Assembly (NCBI GenBank): GCA_031310005.1
Contig: CM062385.1
Span: 1,612,001-1,676,000, forward strand
Source: Dactylellina haptotyla
Taxonomy: Eukaryota > Ascomycota > Orbiliomycetes > Orbiliales > Orbiliaceae
Direction of reading: 5' to 3'
DNA length: 64,000 nucleotides
The notes under the pieces were generated by a model. That model had not been told where the DNA came from and did not search any database. It saw nothing but the letters and a program-made list of their open reading frames with translations. A program made the position numbers and the translations under genes. Below are positions 47,001-59,141 of this stretch, piece after piece (the first letter of the stretch is position 1; each line of letters starts with the position of its first letter).

Positions 47001-49556
47001 AGGTTCAGCGCCACCAAGCAGTCGATTGGAAACTCGTTGAATCAACTCCTACATCGGAGCCCTTCGACATCTCGCCTTAGTATCGACCGGACTTCTTCGA
47101 AGGATAAAGAACCCCCACCAAGTCCAGGACCTAGCACACCACCGGCCCATAACTCTACCTTCCTGAAACCTTCTGCCTCGTCAGGGAATCTCCAAGTCAG
47201 CGCACCGGTGCCAATACCCGGTTCAATTCGTAGCAATCCTGAAGTATCACAAGTTATACCCGAGCCAACTGTTCCTGTAGGCCCTAAGCATACATGGAAA
47301 CTCAAGGGTATGGTCGCAGTATTAAGACATGCAGACAGAACACCAAAGCAGAAGTTCAAGTTTAGCTTCCACACGCAGCCATTTGTTGACCTGCTGAAAG
47401 GGCACAAGGATGAAGTGATATTAGTAGAGGAGGGCCTGGAGCAAGTCTTGCAGGCTACAGAAGCCGCCCTGAAAGAGGGTATCGAAGACATGGAGAAGGT
47501 TCGATTGTTGCGAAATGCGCTCCAACGCAAAATGTCCTATCCTGGAACCAAGGTCCAGATCAAACCCCAGGGACTCAAAAAGAAGTCTAGCGTCAAGCTG
47601 AAGAATTCCATATCTGACATTACCCAAGAAAAGGAGGCCGCAGAAGCCTTCGTGCCTGATACCACGCACGAAGCTGAGGGTATCGTCATCCCTAGGAGAA
47701 CCTCATCTGCTAAATCACCGAAGGAATTAGCACCTGTTGCGATCAATGATGATTATGTCGTGGATAAGCTTCAGCTTATTATAAAGTGGGGTGGCGAACC
47801 TACCCACTCTGCTAGATACCAGTCTCAAGATCTGGGCGAAAACATGAGAAAGGATTTGCTATTGATGAACAGAGAAGTTCTGAACGAAGTTACAATCTTC
47901 ACATCCTCGGAAAGAAGAGTCGCCACCAGTGCTCAAATCTGGGCTGCTAGCTTTCTTGATGTCAAAGAAGTAGCGCCTGGAAGGATAGCAATTCGGAAAG
48001 ATCTCCTCGATGATAGCAACGCCGCCAAGGATGAGATGGATAAAGTCAAGAAGAAGCTCAAGACATTACTTCGACAGGGAGCAGAAGCACCACCTCAGTT
48101 CGCTTGGCCACGAGAGAACTTCCCTGAGCCATCTGTCGTTATGCAGAATGTCGTCCAGTTGATGAAGTTCCATCAAAAGGTGATGAAACATAACTATAAG
48201 AAGTATTTCGGCGACGTACAGGATAGCACCCTGCCGGCCGATATGGTAGCAGCTCAGGGTAATCCGAAACCGGGCAAATCCAGCTTGTCTGGTGCCGGAG
48301 GATCGACATCCAGCGCTATGTCAAACGCTCTCTCTCAAGCCAATGCTACGAATGCGATTCAAAGTCGGTGGTGCTGTGGGGAAGATCCTGCTTTGTTCCG
48401 AGAGCGGTGGGAGAAGTTGTTTGTTGAATTCTGTGAAACCAAGGGGAAAGAGCCTGACCCGAGCAAGATTTCGGAGCTGTACGATACGATGAAGTTCGAT
48501 GCGTTACATAATCGACAATTCCTCGAAACTATCTTCACGCCATCAAGCGAGATTATGGAGGAGGAGGGTATTGTAGAAACGAGCACCAGCGGGTTAGGAT
48601 CGCTTAGTGGGCCGTCCGGACCTTCAGCGGAAAACGCAGATGCCGGGGGAATTCTTCGCTCGCATAGATTAGGTAGGAGGAGGAATAGTCGTAGAGCGGC
48701 CAGCCCTCAAGGACGACTTAGTATTACCGATGATGGTACAGATGCTGCAGCTAAGGCAGATCGATTCCGTGCTCCACTCAAGGACGACTTTAGACTTACT
48801 AAGCTCCGAGAGTTGTATCGGTTGGCAAAAGTTCTTTTCGAGTGAGTGTCATATATATGCCAAGATGATCGCCAGAATTTGGAGGCTAACTGTCCCGATA
48901 GTTTCGTATCCCCGCAGGAATACGGTATCGATAATAACGAAAAACTCGAAATTGGACTTCTAACCTCTTTACCGCTGCTCAAGCAAATCGTGAAAGACTT
49001 GGAAGAAGTACAAGCTAGCGAAAATGCCAAATCTTTCTTCTACTTTACCAAAGGTTTGTTGAGGCCGAAATTTAATTATAGCAATGTTACTAACTTGCTT
49101 GGATGCCCAGAATCCCATGTGTACACGCTTCTCAACTGTATCATGGAATCCGGAGTCAAGACCAAAATGGAACGTAACGCGATACCGGAGCTCGACTATC
49201 TTACTCAGATATGCTTTGAACTCTATGAGTCCGAGAACAAGAACGTTCCCGGTGCGACGCCATGCGATCCTAGCACATCCAGCTACTCGATACGTATTAG
49301 TATCTCGCCCGGCTGTCACTCGAACGATCCTTTGGACATGCAGTTGGATGCGAAACATTGTATTGGTGTTACCCCACGGAGGAATTTGATTGGGCATCAC
49401 GATTGGAAAGAGTTGTTGGCTATGTTTAAGGAGAAATTTGATCGGTAGGCTCTAAATAATTTCAAAAAATATCTCAGAAGATGGGTGTGGCTAACCTCAC
49501 TTAGTGTTCAACTACCAAAACGGTTTATACCGATCAACCTCTCCGAGGAAGACTAA
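44033..49556 (+). CDS. VIP1: inositol hexakisphosphate/diphosphoinositol kinase Vip1 (PPIP5K, Asp1)
   Basis: Bifunctional enzyme that makes and removes the 1-diphosphate of inositol pyrophosphates (IP7/IP8), signals for phosphate status and polarised growth. Five exons: 44033-45734, 45840-45861 (22 nt), 46055-48841, 48902-49444, 49505-49556; 1,701 aa. The first ~560 residues are Ser/Asn/Pro-rich and probably disordered. The kinase half starts at '[18 protein letters not shown]' (core '[11 protein letters not shown]'), passes 'DVENWP' on the microexon and '[16 protein letters not shown]', and contains the ATP-grasp part '[15 protein letters not shown]'. The phosphatase half has the histidine-acid-phosphatase-like '[15 protein letters not shown]' near residue 1000 and '[19 protein letters not shown]'. 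Both activities therefore look intact. The ATG is the first in frame after an upstream stretch with only a GTG. Confidence 0.95.
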
Positions 49557-49916
49557 ACCAGCGTAATATGCCACTCTCACGAGTTTCCTTGAAAACTTGA
49601 GTTTCTACCGTTTGTTTTCAAATCTGTACTTTTGGGACACAGATGGTACACGTAGTTTTGGTACTTTTCTTGGGTGGCTCTTTTCGTTTCGTAGCAAGTA
49701 GCATTGATCCTACTTTTCTTCACAAGTGTTTTGTACGATAGACGAAGGCATAGAGTGATAGAGGTATGCTGTAATGACAAAATTTTTGAAGGGCAAGCAC
49801 TCTTGAGTATTCTTGAGCCACGTATAAAGCTTCTTATAAATTTAAAATCTCCTCCTTACGCCTCTTCCAACCCTCTCTTCCCCATCATCACCTCACCTAA
49901 AATATACTAGATCTCA
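49557..49916. other. intergenic, Vip1 / zinc-finger gene
   Basis: 360 bp with the Vip1 3' end and the next gene's promoter. No specific signal recognised. Confidence 0.4.
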
Positions 49917-51112
49917 ATGGTTCAAACCATGATGATTCGTCCTCACTTGTCCCGGCCCTCTATTACAGGGATAAAAACTCGCAACGAGCCCGCACCTGTC
50001 GAAACCCGGGACCAGAAGCTCTCTCGCATGCCAGTAATCATATCCACGAGAAGGAGATCTACTACCGTAGCCGTCTATTCTCCTCAGAAAGAAGAATACC
50101 CGAATTCGTCGTATGACTGTACGACCTATTATTGTCCACATCGAGAATGTTGCGAGAAGTTCGACTGTGAAAAGGATCGAAATGACCATGCTCATTGGCG
50201 ACACGCCTGGTGTTTCCAGTGCCGCAAAGGGTTTGTGAATATCATACAACTTGAACAGGTATATCACACATTCTTTTACTTCAAAATCTGGTACTATGGA
50301 AAGACTAACCAAGGTGTTCCTCTTAATACATCCAGCACTACCGAAAGGTTCTCCATACTGACCGTGAATGGTCATGTGTCCCCGGTTGCACGGTAAAATT
50401 CGACAAACCTTCCTCCCTCCTCTCTCATCTTGAATCTAGCCTCTGTGAGGGTGCAATGGAAAACTTGGTCTCGGAACACTGGATCGGCCATGTAATCCTC
50501 CTCGACCACACTCGTAACTTCACGAACGAGGAAACCATCGCCTTTGCAAACCTCGCGTGTAAAGTTATCACTGTGAACAAAGACACTGCATGGATGATCG
50601 ATCCGCTAGGATACTTCTACGAAGCTGTTCGCGGGTGTGGCTCTGACTCCCGTCTCGAATACGCGTGGCAGATGTGGACGGAAGGTACGCAGGGTGAGAT
50701 GACGGTGATCGGGGATGCGGTTACCGAAATGAAATATACTTGCCTCTGCTGTGGAGAGAAGTGGGAGGATGCGCCCAGATTCAACGCGCACATGCGTGGT
50801 GACTTTGAGGAGATGGAAGCGGAGAGCGAGGGGATGGGGTTTGTGATTTGGAAGTGTGAAGAGTGTGAGGCTGGGTTTGAGTGGTTGGGTGGGCTAGCTG
50901 AGCATTACGAGACGGGATGCAGGAGCGAGGTTGAGAGATTGAAGGAAATGACGAAGAAGAGGAAGATTGAGCCAGCAAAACTATTGCAAGTGGAGGAGTT
51001 TTTGATCTATGAGGATAACGATGACAATACAAAAGAAGATGACGTCCAGGGTAATACCGAGCTGACAGGGTTGGAGGGGAAGATGGGGGATATGGAGGTT
51101 CAAGAAAGCTGA
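49917..51112 (+). CDS. C2H2-type zinc-finger protein
   Basis: Predicted 372 aa from two exons, 49917-50258 and 50336-51112 (intron 77 nt, phase 0). Paired Cys/His units are spread along the chain: 'YYCPHRECCEKFD' with 'HAHWRHAWCFQCRKGF', 'WSCVPGCTVKFDKPSSLLSHLE', here core 'CVPGCTVKFD', then 'YTCLCCGEKWEDAPRFNAH' and 'WKCEECEAGFEWLGGLAEH'. The last two have CxxC...H spacing like C2H2 fingers. The N-terminus is basic and the C-terminus acidic. Fungal proteins of this layout are mostly uncharacterised; DNA or RNA binding is possible. No NLS-like cluster is certain apart from 'TKKRKIEPAK'. Coding status is well supported by the continuous frame and cysteine pattern. Confidence 0.8.
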
Positions 51113-51295
51113 ACATCTCTTGGTCACGATATTCGATCTTCTAGCGGGTTTGTCTTCAGCACACCGGCCAGACATTGAACTCCATTACTCCGAATGTGGG
51201 AATATAATAATATTGTATGCATCAACCGATCCCGCTAGGAAACATTGTGTGCAAAAACAATATGTACAAATAGTATCTTCATCTAAAGAAGCCAG
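51113..51295. other. short spacer, zinc-finger gene / Dad4
   Basis: 180 bp between converging 3' ends. No signal recognised. Confidence 0.4.
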
Positions 51296-51715
51296 CTATT
51301 TCGGAGGTACCAAGCTATTTGTTTCTGAATTTGTAGCGTTAGCTTCGCAGACCAGTGAGGTTACCCTAAAAAGAAGCTATATACGCACCCTCGAGATTCA
51401 TTTCAAGATAGCTCTGGTAGTTCTGCCACATGTGCGAGAAGAGTTCAGCCTCCAAGTTGGCAGCATTTATTTCCTGTGCCGCATAGACCCGTTAGCTGTG
51501 TCCGCAATGGTATCTGTTATCTGGATCAAAACCAGTGTATATATTCATCGTACCCGAATACGGTTGTTGAACTCTTTGACGGCCTCGTTCAGTTTCTCCT
51601 GCGAACCGGTGTTAGCACATGAGGACATGGACTGACAGGCAAAACTTGTACGCACAACGTTGCCAATGATACGGGCGAGCAGCAGCGACTGCTGGCTCTC
51701 GTGCGGCGATTCCAT
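51296..51715 (-). CDS. DAD4: DASH/Dam1 complex subunit Dad4
   Basis: Kinetochore protein of the DASH ring, which couples chromosomes to spindle microtubules. Four very short exons: 51715-51656 (60 nt), 51598-51554 (45), 51473-51389 (85), 51324-51296 (29); 72 aa, exactly the length of yeast Dad4. The product reads 'MESPHESQQSLLLARIIGNV', then 'EKLNEAVKEFNNRIR', then a helix with 'EAELFSHMWQNYQSYLEMNLE', core 'WQNYQSYLEMNLE', and ends 'TNSLVPPK'; yeast Dad4 begins MENPHE and ends with NLEATNN...PP. Each junction keeps frame and has a plausible donor, branch (CTAAC three times) and acceptor. Introns make up nearly half the gene, so simple ORF searches miss it. It converges on the zinc-finger gene and diverges from Arp5. 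Confidence 0.92.
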
Positions 51716-51966
51716 TTCTTATAACAGACGACCGATTGCAATCCGGCGATGTTGTTTGTTGGAGGAAATGTTGTTGGCGTTGGCGTTGATGTGGCGGGCA
51801 AACACTCGCGTCGGCGCTGCGACAAACCACCAGCCGGCCAACCCACCGCGTCGCAACGTCGATGCTTCTTCTACCCGCGATGGACTAGTCCGTCCGACCT
51901 CATCGCCACCACCTTACCTACTCTTACCCGCCAACCTCCCTTTACCCCTCTGTCGACGCTCCCACG
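51716..51966. promoter_or_regulatory. divergent promoter, Dad4 / Arp5
   Basis: Only 251 bp lie between the two divergent start codons, so both promoters must sit here or overlap the genes. I see no clear TATA or CCAAT box. Confidence 0.4.
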
Positions 51967-54367
51967 ATGGCTCCAACAGCGACGGAAACGGCCCGTGATT
52001 CGGCCTCCAAGGCCCCTCCAATGCTCTACCACGTCTCCGAGCCCAAATTCAACGGACAGCTACCCCAGTCGGACGACTACGATAAATTTAATGGCCGCAA
52101 CGAAGTAGCCATAGTTATTGACAATGGTACACTACCCATGTTCTCTCTCTTCGTCAAAAAGTCACCCTTTCGCCTTTAGTGATTATATCATTGAAAATTT
52201 ATATTGATGGCACTAGGTAGCTGGAACACTCGTGTCGGCTGGTCTACGGATACAGCACCCAGACTCGCCTTCACGCCCATTTGCTCACGGTATAGGGACC
52301 GGAAGCTCGGCCGGACGTTCACTCTCGTTGGGAACGATGCATACGCCGATAGCAACTCCCGCACAGCCGCCAAGAACGCCTTTGACATCGATGTCATCTC
52401 CAACTTTGACGTCATGGAGAATATCCTTGATTATAGTTTTCTGAAGCTTGGTATCGATGGTGAAAACGGAATTGGGCATCCGATCGTTATGACGGAGACG
52501 CTGTGCAACCCTAGCTATTCCAGAAAAAGTGCGTCTATTCTTCTCCGTCGCACACGATCACGCTCAGTAATAGAGACACCAACCTAACCTGTTATTTTTG
52601 ACTCTAGCAATGTCCGAACTTCTCTTCGAAGCGTATAACGCCCCCGCTATAATGTATGGCGTCGACTCGCTATTCTCGTACCACTACAACGGCGGCACAA
52701 ACGGCCTTGTCGTTTCCTCCTCCAATGCCACAACCCATCTCATCCCCGTCGTCAATTCCAAGGGCATTATGAACATGGCTACGCGTTTGAACTGGGGTGG
52801 CGCACAGGCTGTAGAGTTTCTCACTAAACTCCTAGCTCTAAAGTACCCAGGGTTCCCTTCAAAGGTCTACCAACCCCAGCTGGAAACCCTCGTTCAGGAT
52901 CACTGCTATGTGGCGCAGGATTACAAGGCAGAGATGTCCGGGTATCTGGAGATGGGAACCTTGGAAGAACGGGATAGGGTGATACAGTTCCCGTACACTG
53001 AAATCGTGAAGGAACAAAAGACGGAGGAGGAATTGGCGAAAATCGCTGAGAGGAGGAAAGAAAGCGGCAGGCGGTTACAAGAACAAGCGGCCAAGATGAG
53101 GCTGGAAAAACTCAAGAAGAAAGACGAGGAATTGATATATTATCAACATATTCTTGAGAAGGGTAAGACTGAAACCAAGAAGAATTATAGCCGGATGCTT
53201 GAAAACGAGGGTTTCCGCGACGAAGCTCAGCTGGAGAAACGCATCAAGGAACTTGAAAAATCGATACGGCGATCTAGGAACAAGGATTTGGGAATTGAAG
53301 AGGAAGAGGAGGAGGAAATCCCTTCCTTCCCTCTTCTTGATGTTCCGGACGAGGATCTAGATGAGGACGGTATCAAACAGAAGCGAGCACAAAAGCTCCT
53401 GAAGGCGAATTACGAAGCTAGGCTGAGGCTGCGGGCTGAAAAGGAAAAGGAACGCGAGCGCATCCGTCTAGAGAACGAGAAAGACGAAGAGAGACGAGCG
53501 AATGATCTCGAGGGATGGATCGCCGAGAAAAGATCGATGCGAGACGGCCTAGTTGCTAAACTCAAGGAACGCGAACAAAAGAAAACACAGCTTTCCGATA
53601 GAAAGTCACTGGCCTCATTGAACAGGATGAAGGCTATCGCACATCTTGCATCGGATGAGCCGACAAGAAAGCGAAGAAGAGGTAACGATGAAGATACATT
53701 CGGCGCCGACGACGACGACTGGGCAATCTACCGCGATATCGCAGCCGTTAATGAAGAAGAGGAAGAGGAGGATGAGGAGATGCAGACAGAATTGAAAAAT
53801 TTGGAGACACAGTTGTTGCAGTTCGATCCCGACTTTACAGAGGACAGCCTGCAGGATGCAAAGTCCAATTGGCAAAACAGTCTGATCCACGCTTTCCTGA
53901 GAGGTACACGCCCTTTCGATCCGGAAAACCAGGCAGAGGCGAATCAAATGCATCTGAATGTGGAGAGGATACGAGTTCCAGAAGTCATATTTGAGCCTAG
54001 TATGGCGGGTGTGGATCAGGCAGGCATCGTAGAAATTACGACGGAGATGCTTCTCAATCGGTTTACGGATGACAAGCAGAGAGAGATGATATACAGGGAC
54101 GTATTCTTGACAGGGGGGTATGCTCTCTTCAAGGGATTCGAAGAACGTTTAAAAACAGCCCTCACTGCCGTTCTGCCGTTTGAAGCTCCTCTGGAGGTTA
54201 GGACCGCTAAGGATCCCCTCTTGGACGCATGGAAGGGCGCGGCCTTGTGGAGCAAGACAAACATCGGGCAGCCCGCATGGAAGACAGCTGCCATTACCAA
54301 AGCAGAGTATCAAGAGAAGGGATCCGACTACCTCAAGGAACACAACCTGGGAAATGTTTTAAGTTAG
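51967..54367 (+). CDS. ARP5: actin-related protein Arp5 (INO80 complex)
   Basis: Nuclear actin-related protein of the INO80 chromatin remodeller, where with Ies6 it grips the nucleosome. Three exons: 51967-52126, 52217-52528, 52608-54367; 743 aa. The actin fold starts at 'EVAIVIDNGSWNTRVGWST', core 'VIDNGSWNTRVGW', the nucleotide-binding P1 loop. 'HPIVMTETLCNP' is the usual 'P.(L/I)(M/L)TE...NP' segment. 'PAIMYGVDSLFSYHYNGG' follows in exon 3. A large Lys/Glu-rich, probably helical insertion, ~290-560, separates the fold halves, as known for Arp5. The fold resumes with 'IRVPEVIFEPSMAGVDQAGI', core 'RVPEVIFEPSMAG', and 'FLTGGYALFKGFEERL'. Length, insertion and motifs all match. Confidence 0.95.
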
Positions 54368-55184
54368 CAACCTGGCATGATCCGTGCTGTGCCGAGTGTG
54401 TCACCTCCTGATACGGAAACCTGATTCGGACGTATAAATGTATTTGGTAAACTAGACGATGCCAGGTAGTTCGTCCTCCTTTTGTCTTCGATCTTCCATT
54501 GTTTTAAATGCTATAGTGGGTGTTGGCGTTCGCTTTAATCTTGTACTAGACGTTGTTATACGCTTGCCTTACGAAAGACCCGGAATCAGTGATCCCTCGA
54601 GAAATATCAAAAGAACGATTGGACCATTCAATCTCTCTCCTGCAATATCAAGGTGACGATATAAAGTGACCCTGTAACCCGCTATCCGACAAATCAGTTA
54701 GCTATGTGTTGCCTGGGATATGTGAGTTGCCGAACGTGATATTTCCACTATCGCTGCATTTCGATGCATCTGTACGAAAAAACCAAACCTGCTGTTATAT
54801 GGTGTGGCTCACTCATGCGGCCAGCCTCCAAGCACCTGCGCAGCTTATCCCGTTCTGCACAGTGCAATCGCACACGGTAAGCAATGCATGCATCCTCTAA
54901 ATATACAGCCTTCTCATATCTAGCACGATATTCCGTTAAATTATTGTACCAGGAAGGCTTAAAAATTACGTCATAGATCACTACCTAGCCCATTCTGCTC
55001 ACGCACGAGCTCGAGCCGGACCTACGGAACAAGCCGTGAGCGGTCGATACCACCCCGTGTGCTGATACTGCACAGACCGCAGCGGCAGCAACAAGAGCAG
55101 GCTAGCTATATTACTTCAGGGTTAATCGATTTCCGTCGATCCGGCACCATAGCAGCCGCCGGTGTGCAGTCTCTTCGGCGCAAA
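54368..55184. other. intergenic, Arp5 / PLP protein
   Basis: About 820 bp with the Arp5 3' end and the next gene's promoter. The frame of the next gene remains open upstream to ~55059 but without an ATG. No other gene seen. Confidence 0.45.
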
Positions 55185-56199
55185 ATGGCAGATGCAGAGT
55201 ACGAGCCCGGCAGCGCGGCTGCAGCTGAAGTCCTTGCGGGTCTACAGGAAAAGCTTCAGAATGATGTGGAGACCCAAGAGAGGGCTCACGACCTGGTCCA
55301 GAACCTTCAGGAGATACAGGCGAGGATGGGGGCCGCGAAGGCTGGCGCGGGGACACACCGACGGGGAAACGACGAAGAAGTGAGTAGATATTTTAATTAT
55401 CGTTTATCACATTTCAACTATACTGTGAACATATGAATACTGATCATCATGGTGAACGACCTCGGGTGGATAGTAGCTTTCCCTCATTGCAGTTTCTAAA
55501 TTGAAACCCGCTATTGATATCCTTTCGCTGCACGTTAACGGACAGGTCCACTTTGGAGAGAATTACGTCCAGGGTAATTATTAACATAGTGCGAACCAGA
55601 GTAGATTCTCAAGCTCTAACAATGGTATAGAACTCACAAAGAAATATTCAATTCTGCCGCCGACCATTTCATGGCACTTCATCGGCACCCTTCAATCATC
55701 CGCCATATCTAAGCTGGCACGGATCCAAAACCTCCTTGCGGTCCACTCGATCGATGGCGCGAAGAAGGCGGTGACCCTAAACCGTCTACGGCCCGACGAT
55801 TTTCCCCCAGTCAATGTTTTCGTCCAGGTGAATACCTCCGGTGAGGATTCAAAATCGGGACTTGAGCCTTCTAGCGAGGAATTGTGGGAGACAGTCCAAA
55901 CTATCAGAAAGGACTGCCCGAAATTAACGCTGAAGGGGCTTATGACCATCGGTGCAATTGCAAGAAGTCAGGCAGCTAAAGAGGGAGAAGAAAATGAGGA
56001 TTTCATTGCGCTAGTTAACGTAGCAGAAGGCTTAGAGAAAAGGATTGAACAAGAAGATGGTGAGAAGGTGACGCTGAGTCTCAGCATGGGAATGAGCGAC
56101 GACTTCGAAAATGCGATTAGCATGGGAGCGAGCTGCGTAAGGGTTGGGAGCAGTATTTTCGGAACGAGACCGAAGAAAGCCGATGCTAAGGTCCTGTGA
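55185..56199 (+). CDS. YggS/PROSC-type PLP homeostasis protein
   Basis: Pyridoxal-phosphate-binding protein of the YggS/PLPBP (yeast YBL036C) family, which buffers PLP and has the alanine-racemase N-terminal barrel without racemase activity. Three exons: 55185-55379, 55477-55573, 55631-56199; 286 aa. The PLP lysine lies in 'LIAVSKLKP', at the exon 2 start; the acceptor at 55475-55476 was chosen because it restores this motif. 'HFGENYVQELTKKY' and 'WHFIGTLQSS' are family signatures, followed by 'VFVQVNTSGEDSKSGL' and 'LSMGMSDDFENAISMGASCVRVGSSIFG', core 'LSMGMSDDFE' and 'VRVGSSIFG', the phosphate-binding end. The usual 'LQSNK' is changed to 'LQSSA' here. The N-terminal ~60 residues are longer than in bacteria. 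Confidence 0.92.
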
Positions 56200-56928
56200 G
56201 GGTTTACAGTTTGAATCATCTATCATGGAAAGTACTTGGAAATAGCTATAGATCAATTGATGAAAAAGTAAATCGAGAAAGTCTAGGATTCTATAGCATC
56301 AAAGGCCAAAACAATTACTATAAAACATAAAGAAATAAAATACGACTACTAAGGCGTAAAAAAATGTCCGCTTTGTTCTCTTACACCCCCGCCACAACCA
56401 TCAATTAAGACGGGCAAGACGACGGTGTCTTCTTTCCGCAGTATATCCATCACCCTCCTCTATCCCCCAAAAGGAAATAGAGAAAGATTCAGGATAAAGT
56501 TTTCTAATCTTCCAACGCTCCGTTAAGAATACTCCCTACTTCCCAACAACCAAGTTTGATTTAGTTGAGGGCAAAGGGGATCCCTGCAGACTCTACAGAC
56601 TGCATCGCTGGTGACATTACTGTCCTGGTTTTTGTTTTTTTTTTTATTTTGTATGTAGATAACGAACGAGAGAGCTTCCATCCAAGCCATTGGTTCGCTT
56701 CTTGGCTAGTTGCAGTTCGCAGGAGATGAGTCGCTAAAAAAACTTTCCTTTTCCTATATAAATTTCGAAAATTATGCATATGTGAGCATTCAAGGATCAA
56801 GCGGCAAACTCCGAAACCTCAAAGCACTTTGCAAGCCCTCCAAATAAGAAACCCTAGAATAAAAAAAAAATGTAAATTTCAATTTGCTTATCTTTTTTTC
56901 GGATTTTGTGAATAGAAAATTTTCCTAT
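56200..56928. other. convergent intergenic region, PLP protein / Prs1
   Basis: 730 bp between converging 3' ends, A/T-rich with A and T homopolymer runs near 56630-56650 and 56858-56867. No gene seen. Confidence 0.45.
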
Positions 56929-59141
56929 CTAGTCCCAATAGTAGTTATAAAGCGGTGTAATTGTTTCACCGTGATGGTTTCTTCGGATTGCTTCGCTCAG
57001 AAGATGCGATATATCAATAACGATGAGCTTCTTGTATTTCCGAGTAACCTCTTCTCCCAGTGGGAAGGAGTTTGTCACAACAATCTAGAACAGTATTAAT
57101 TAGGATTTGCTACATCTCAGCCGAGACAACCGGGGCTGGCAACTTACCTTGTCAATGCACTTGCACTCCTCCATCTCATCGAGTGTCCCATAGCCAAATA
57201 GGCCGTGAGTGGCGATGCAGTATACCTTCTTAGCGCCACATCTTTTAACCGCCAACTCAGCAGCAGCCACCCAACTACCTGCACGATCAAACATATCATC
57301 TACAATGAAGATTGTTTTGTTCCTAACCTCTCCGACGAGTGTTATCATCCTCTCGACCTGATCTTGAGCTTCGTCATCTTCATCAGAAGCATCGGCATCA
57401 ACCCCACCGAGCGCATGGCTGTCCCGACCGACGACAGACGACGTAGTCGAGTAGATACTCGACATCATGTGGTTCAAATTCCCTTCGTCTTCCCTCTCAA
57501 GGACGATACTAGCAGTCATCGATGGAGATGGGTAATCGTCATCGACAACATGGCCTTGGACCAAACGGCCAGTAGTGACGTCTGAGACCTGATCGTCATT
57601 GTACGCATCTTCCTCATCTTCCTCTTCGTCCTCCGGGATCCCGTTATGCTGTTCCTTGAGAGGGTGCCCGGAAAGACTGGAGAGGCTGTGGTGGTGACTA
57701 TGATGAGGTGACATGTGGGAATCAGGGTGGGGTACGTTACGATGGCTAGCATGGGTATTCAGTCCCATATGCCTAGGGGAAGACTCTGAGCTCCCAGAGC
57801 GCTGATGCTGGAGATAAGTGCTCAGACCCTGGCGACGGAAGGGGAGAGTATCAGAGCCCGCCGCTTCACGCCCCGCCTGGGATTTCTCTGCCTGGGATTT
57901 CTCTGACTGGGGCTTGGATACAACCTCCAAGGATTCTGCAGACTTATCATTGGTTCCGGTTTCAACAGTACCATTACCGTTGTTCCCGGCTTCGGACTGC
58001 GCAGGAGAATGTCGGCGCGACTGCAGGGCTGAGTCATGGATAGCGCGACGCTTGTCCGTGGTAATCAACGCAAAGTTAAGCTTTAGGGCATCCGCGAGTG
58101 ATGTCACCCTGCATCGTAAACCAAGTCAGAAAAGAGAAGCAGAGTCACCATTAGGAAACATCAAATATGTACCTCTTCGTGCCTCCAGGATTCTTGGAAA
58201 CACAGACAGCTTCTCTCCAATTGGGGACGTTTTGCCTGATCCATTTTGCGAATATTGGCTCGGCAGAAAGGTTATCCACCGGCCTCGAGAAGAATCCTTT
58301 CATTTGGGAAGCCTAGAGGGATAAAATCCCATCAGTGACACTGTGACGAAAATAGACGCATTGGCCCGATTATGCCGCTCACATGTAAGTCCACTGTGAT
58401 AACATGATCGACACCGGCAACAGTCAACAAATTCGCGAGCACTGCGAAAAGGTGGTACAATCAATCAGCCATCGTGAATATTATCAGCCTGCCGAACTGC
58501 GTAGACATACTTCTTGCGGTTATGGCTCCCCTATGAGATTTCTTTTTGGACTGTTTCGAGTATGGAAAGTACGGTAACACAGCTGCATGGTCGCACAAAC
58601 TGCAGTCAGCAAAGAGGCCCCTACACGTCATATTTCAAAGCTCGGAACCCTGTAAGGCTGAAGCGAGCGGTAGAGTTTAGCGTACCAGTGACTTTATTCG
58701 CCGATCCGCCTTTGCAGGCAGAAATCAAGATCAAGGTCTCCATGATGGCGTCGTTGACCCTGTTCCACAAACATCAACCCGATGTGGTTTGCTAGTCAGC
58801 CTTCAACCTGAACCTCCCTGTGTACCCAAAATCGGTAAACGCAGAGGGTGTCCGGCATACTTTGCCCCTCCGCCCTGGACAATGAAAACATCCTGCTCTC
58901 TTATCGAACAACCTGTGGAGGGAGAAAAATGCGGTGTTAGTATCTGGTAGGGTAAGGTAAAAAATGCGTATATGCAACTTCAAGAGGAAAGTGGTTATGG
59001 TTCCATACCAACCTGTACACTGGTCTCGCCATTCGCGAATTTCTTCAACTCGCATTTGCTCGGCGTCCGGCCAAGGCGTTCGCATATGGCGTCACAAAGA
59101 GCCGGGTTCGACGAACCCGAGAAGATCTGAACACGACGCAT
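56929..59141 (-). CDS. PRS1: ribose-phosphate pyrophosphokinase Prs1
   Basis: Makes PRPP, the precursor of nucleotides, His and Trp. Eight exons: 59141-59009, 58912-58861, 58759-58686, 58582-58511, 58441-58383, 58312-58173, 58108-57148, 57084-56929; 548 aa. Read in order: 'MRRVQIFSGSSNPALCDAI', 'KKFANGETSVQVG|CSIREQDVFIVQ' (split here), 'VNDAIMETLILISACKGGSA', core 'METLILISACK', 'FPYSKQSKKKSHRGAITAR', 'MLANLLTVAGVDHVITVDLH', core 'VDHVITVDLH', and 'VSKNPGGTKR'. The 'YSKQ' and 'SKNPGG' forms are those of yeast Prs1, not of the classical Prs2-4 ('ARQDKKD', 'SPDAGG'). Between residues ~203 and ~427 lies a disordered insertion, larger than the ~105-residue one of yeast Prs1, then 'ITLVGEVRNKTIFIVDDM', core 'IFIVDDM'. 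Prs1-type subunits work in hetero-oligomers; its single-chain activity is doubtful. Confidence 0.94.
57876..57905. repeat. 15-bp tandem duplication inside the Prs1 insertion
   Basis: CCTGGGATTTCTCTG occurs twice in direct succession (57876-57890, 57891-57905). It encodes a doubled Glu-Lys-Ser-Gln-Ala unit in the disordered insertion, showing how that segment can grow. Confidence 0.85.

Noticed and set aside
51120-51635. 171-codon plus-strand frame
   Set aside because: It has no ATG at its start and is antisense to the Dad4 exons, which match a known family from end to end.
54748-54981. 78-codon minus-strand frame downstream of Arp5
   Set aside because: No domain, no signal peptide, no splice structure; length expected by chance.
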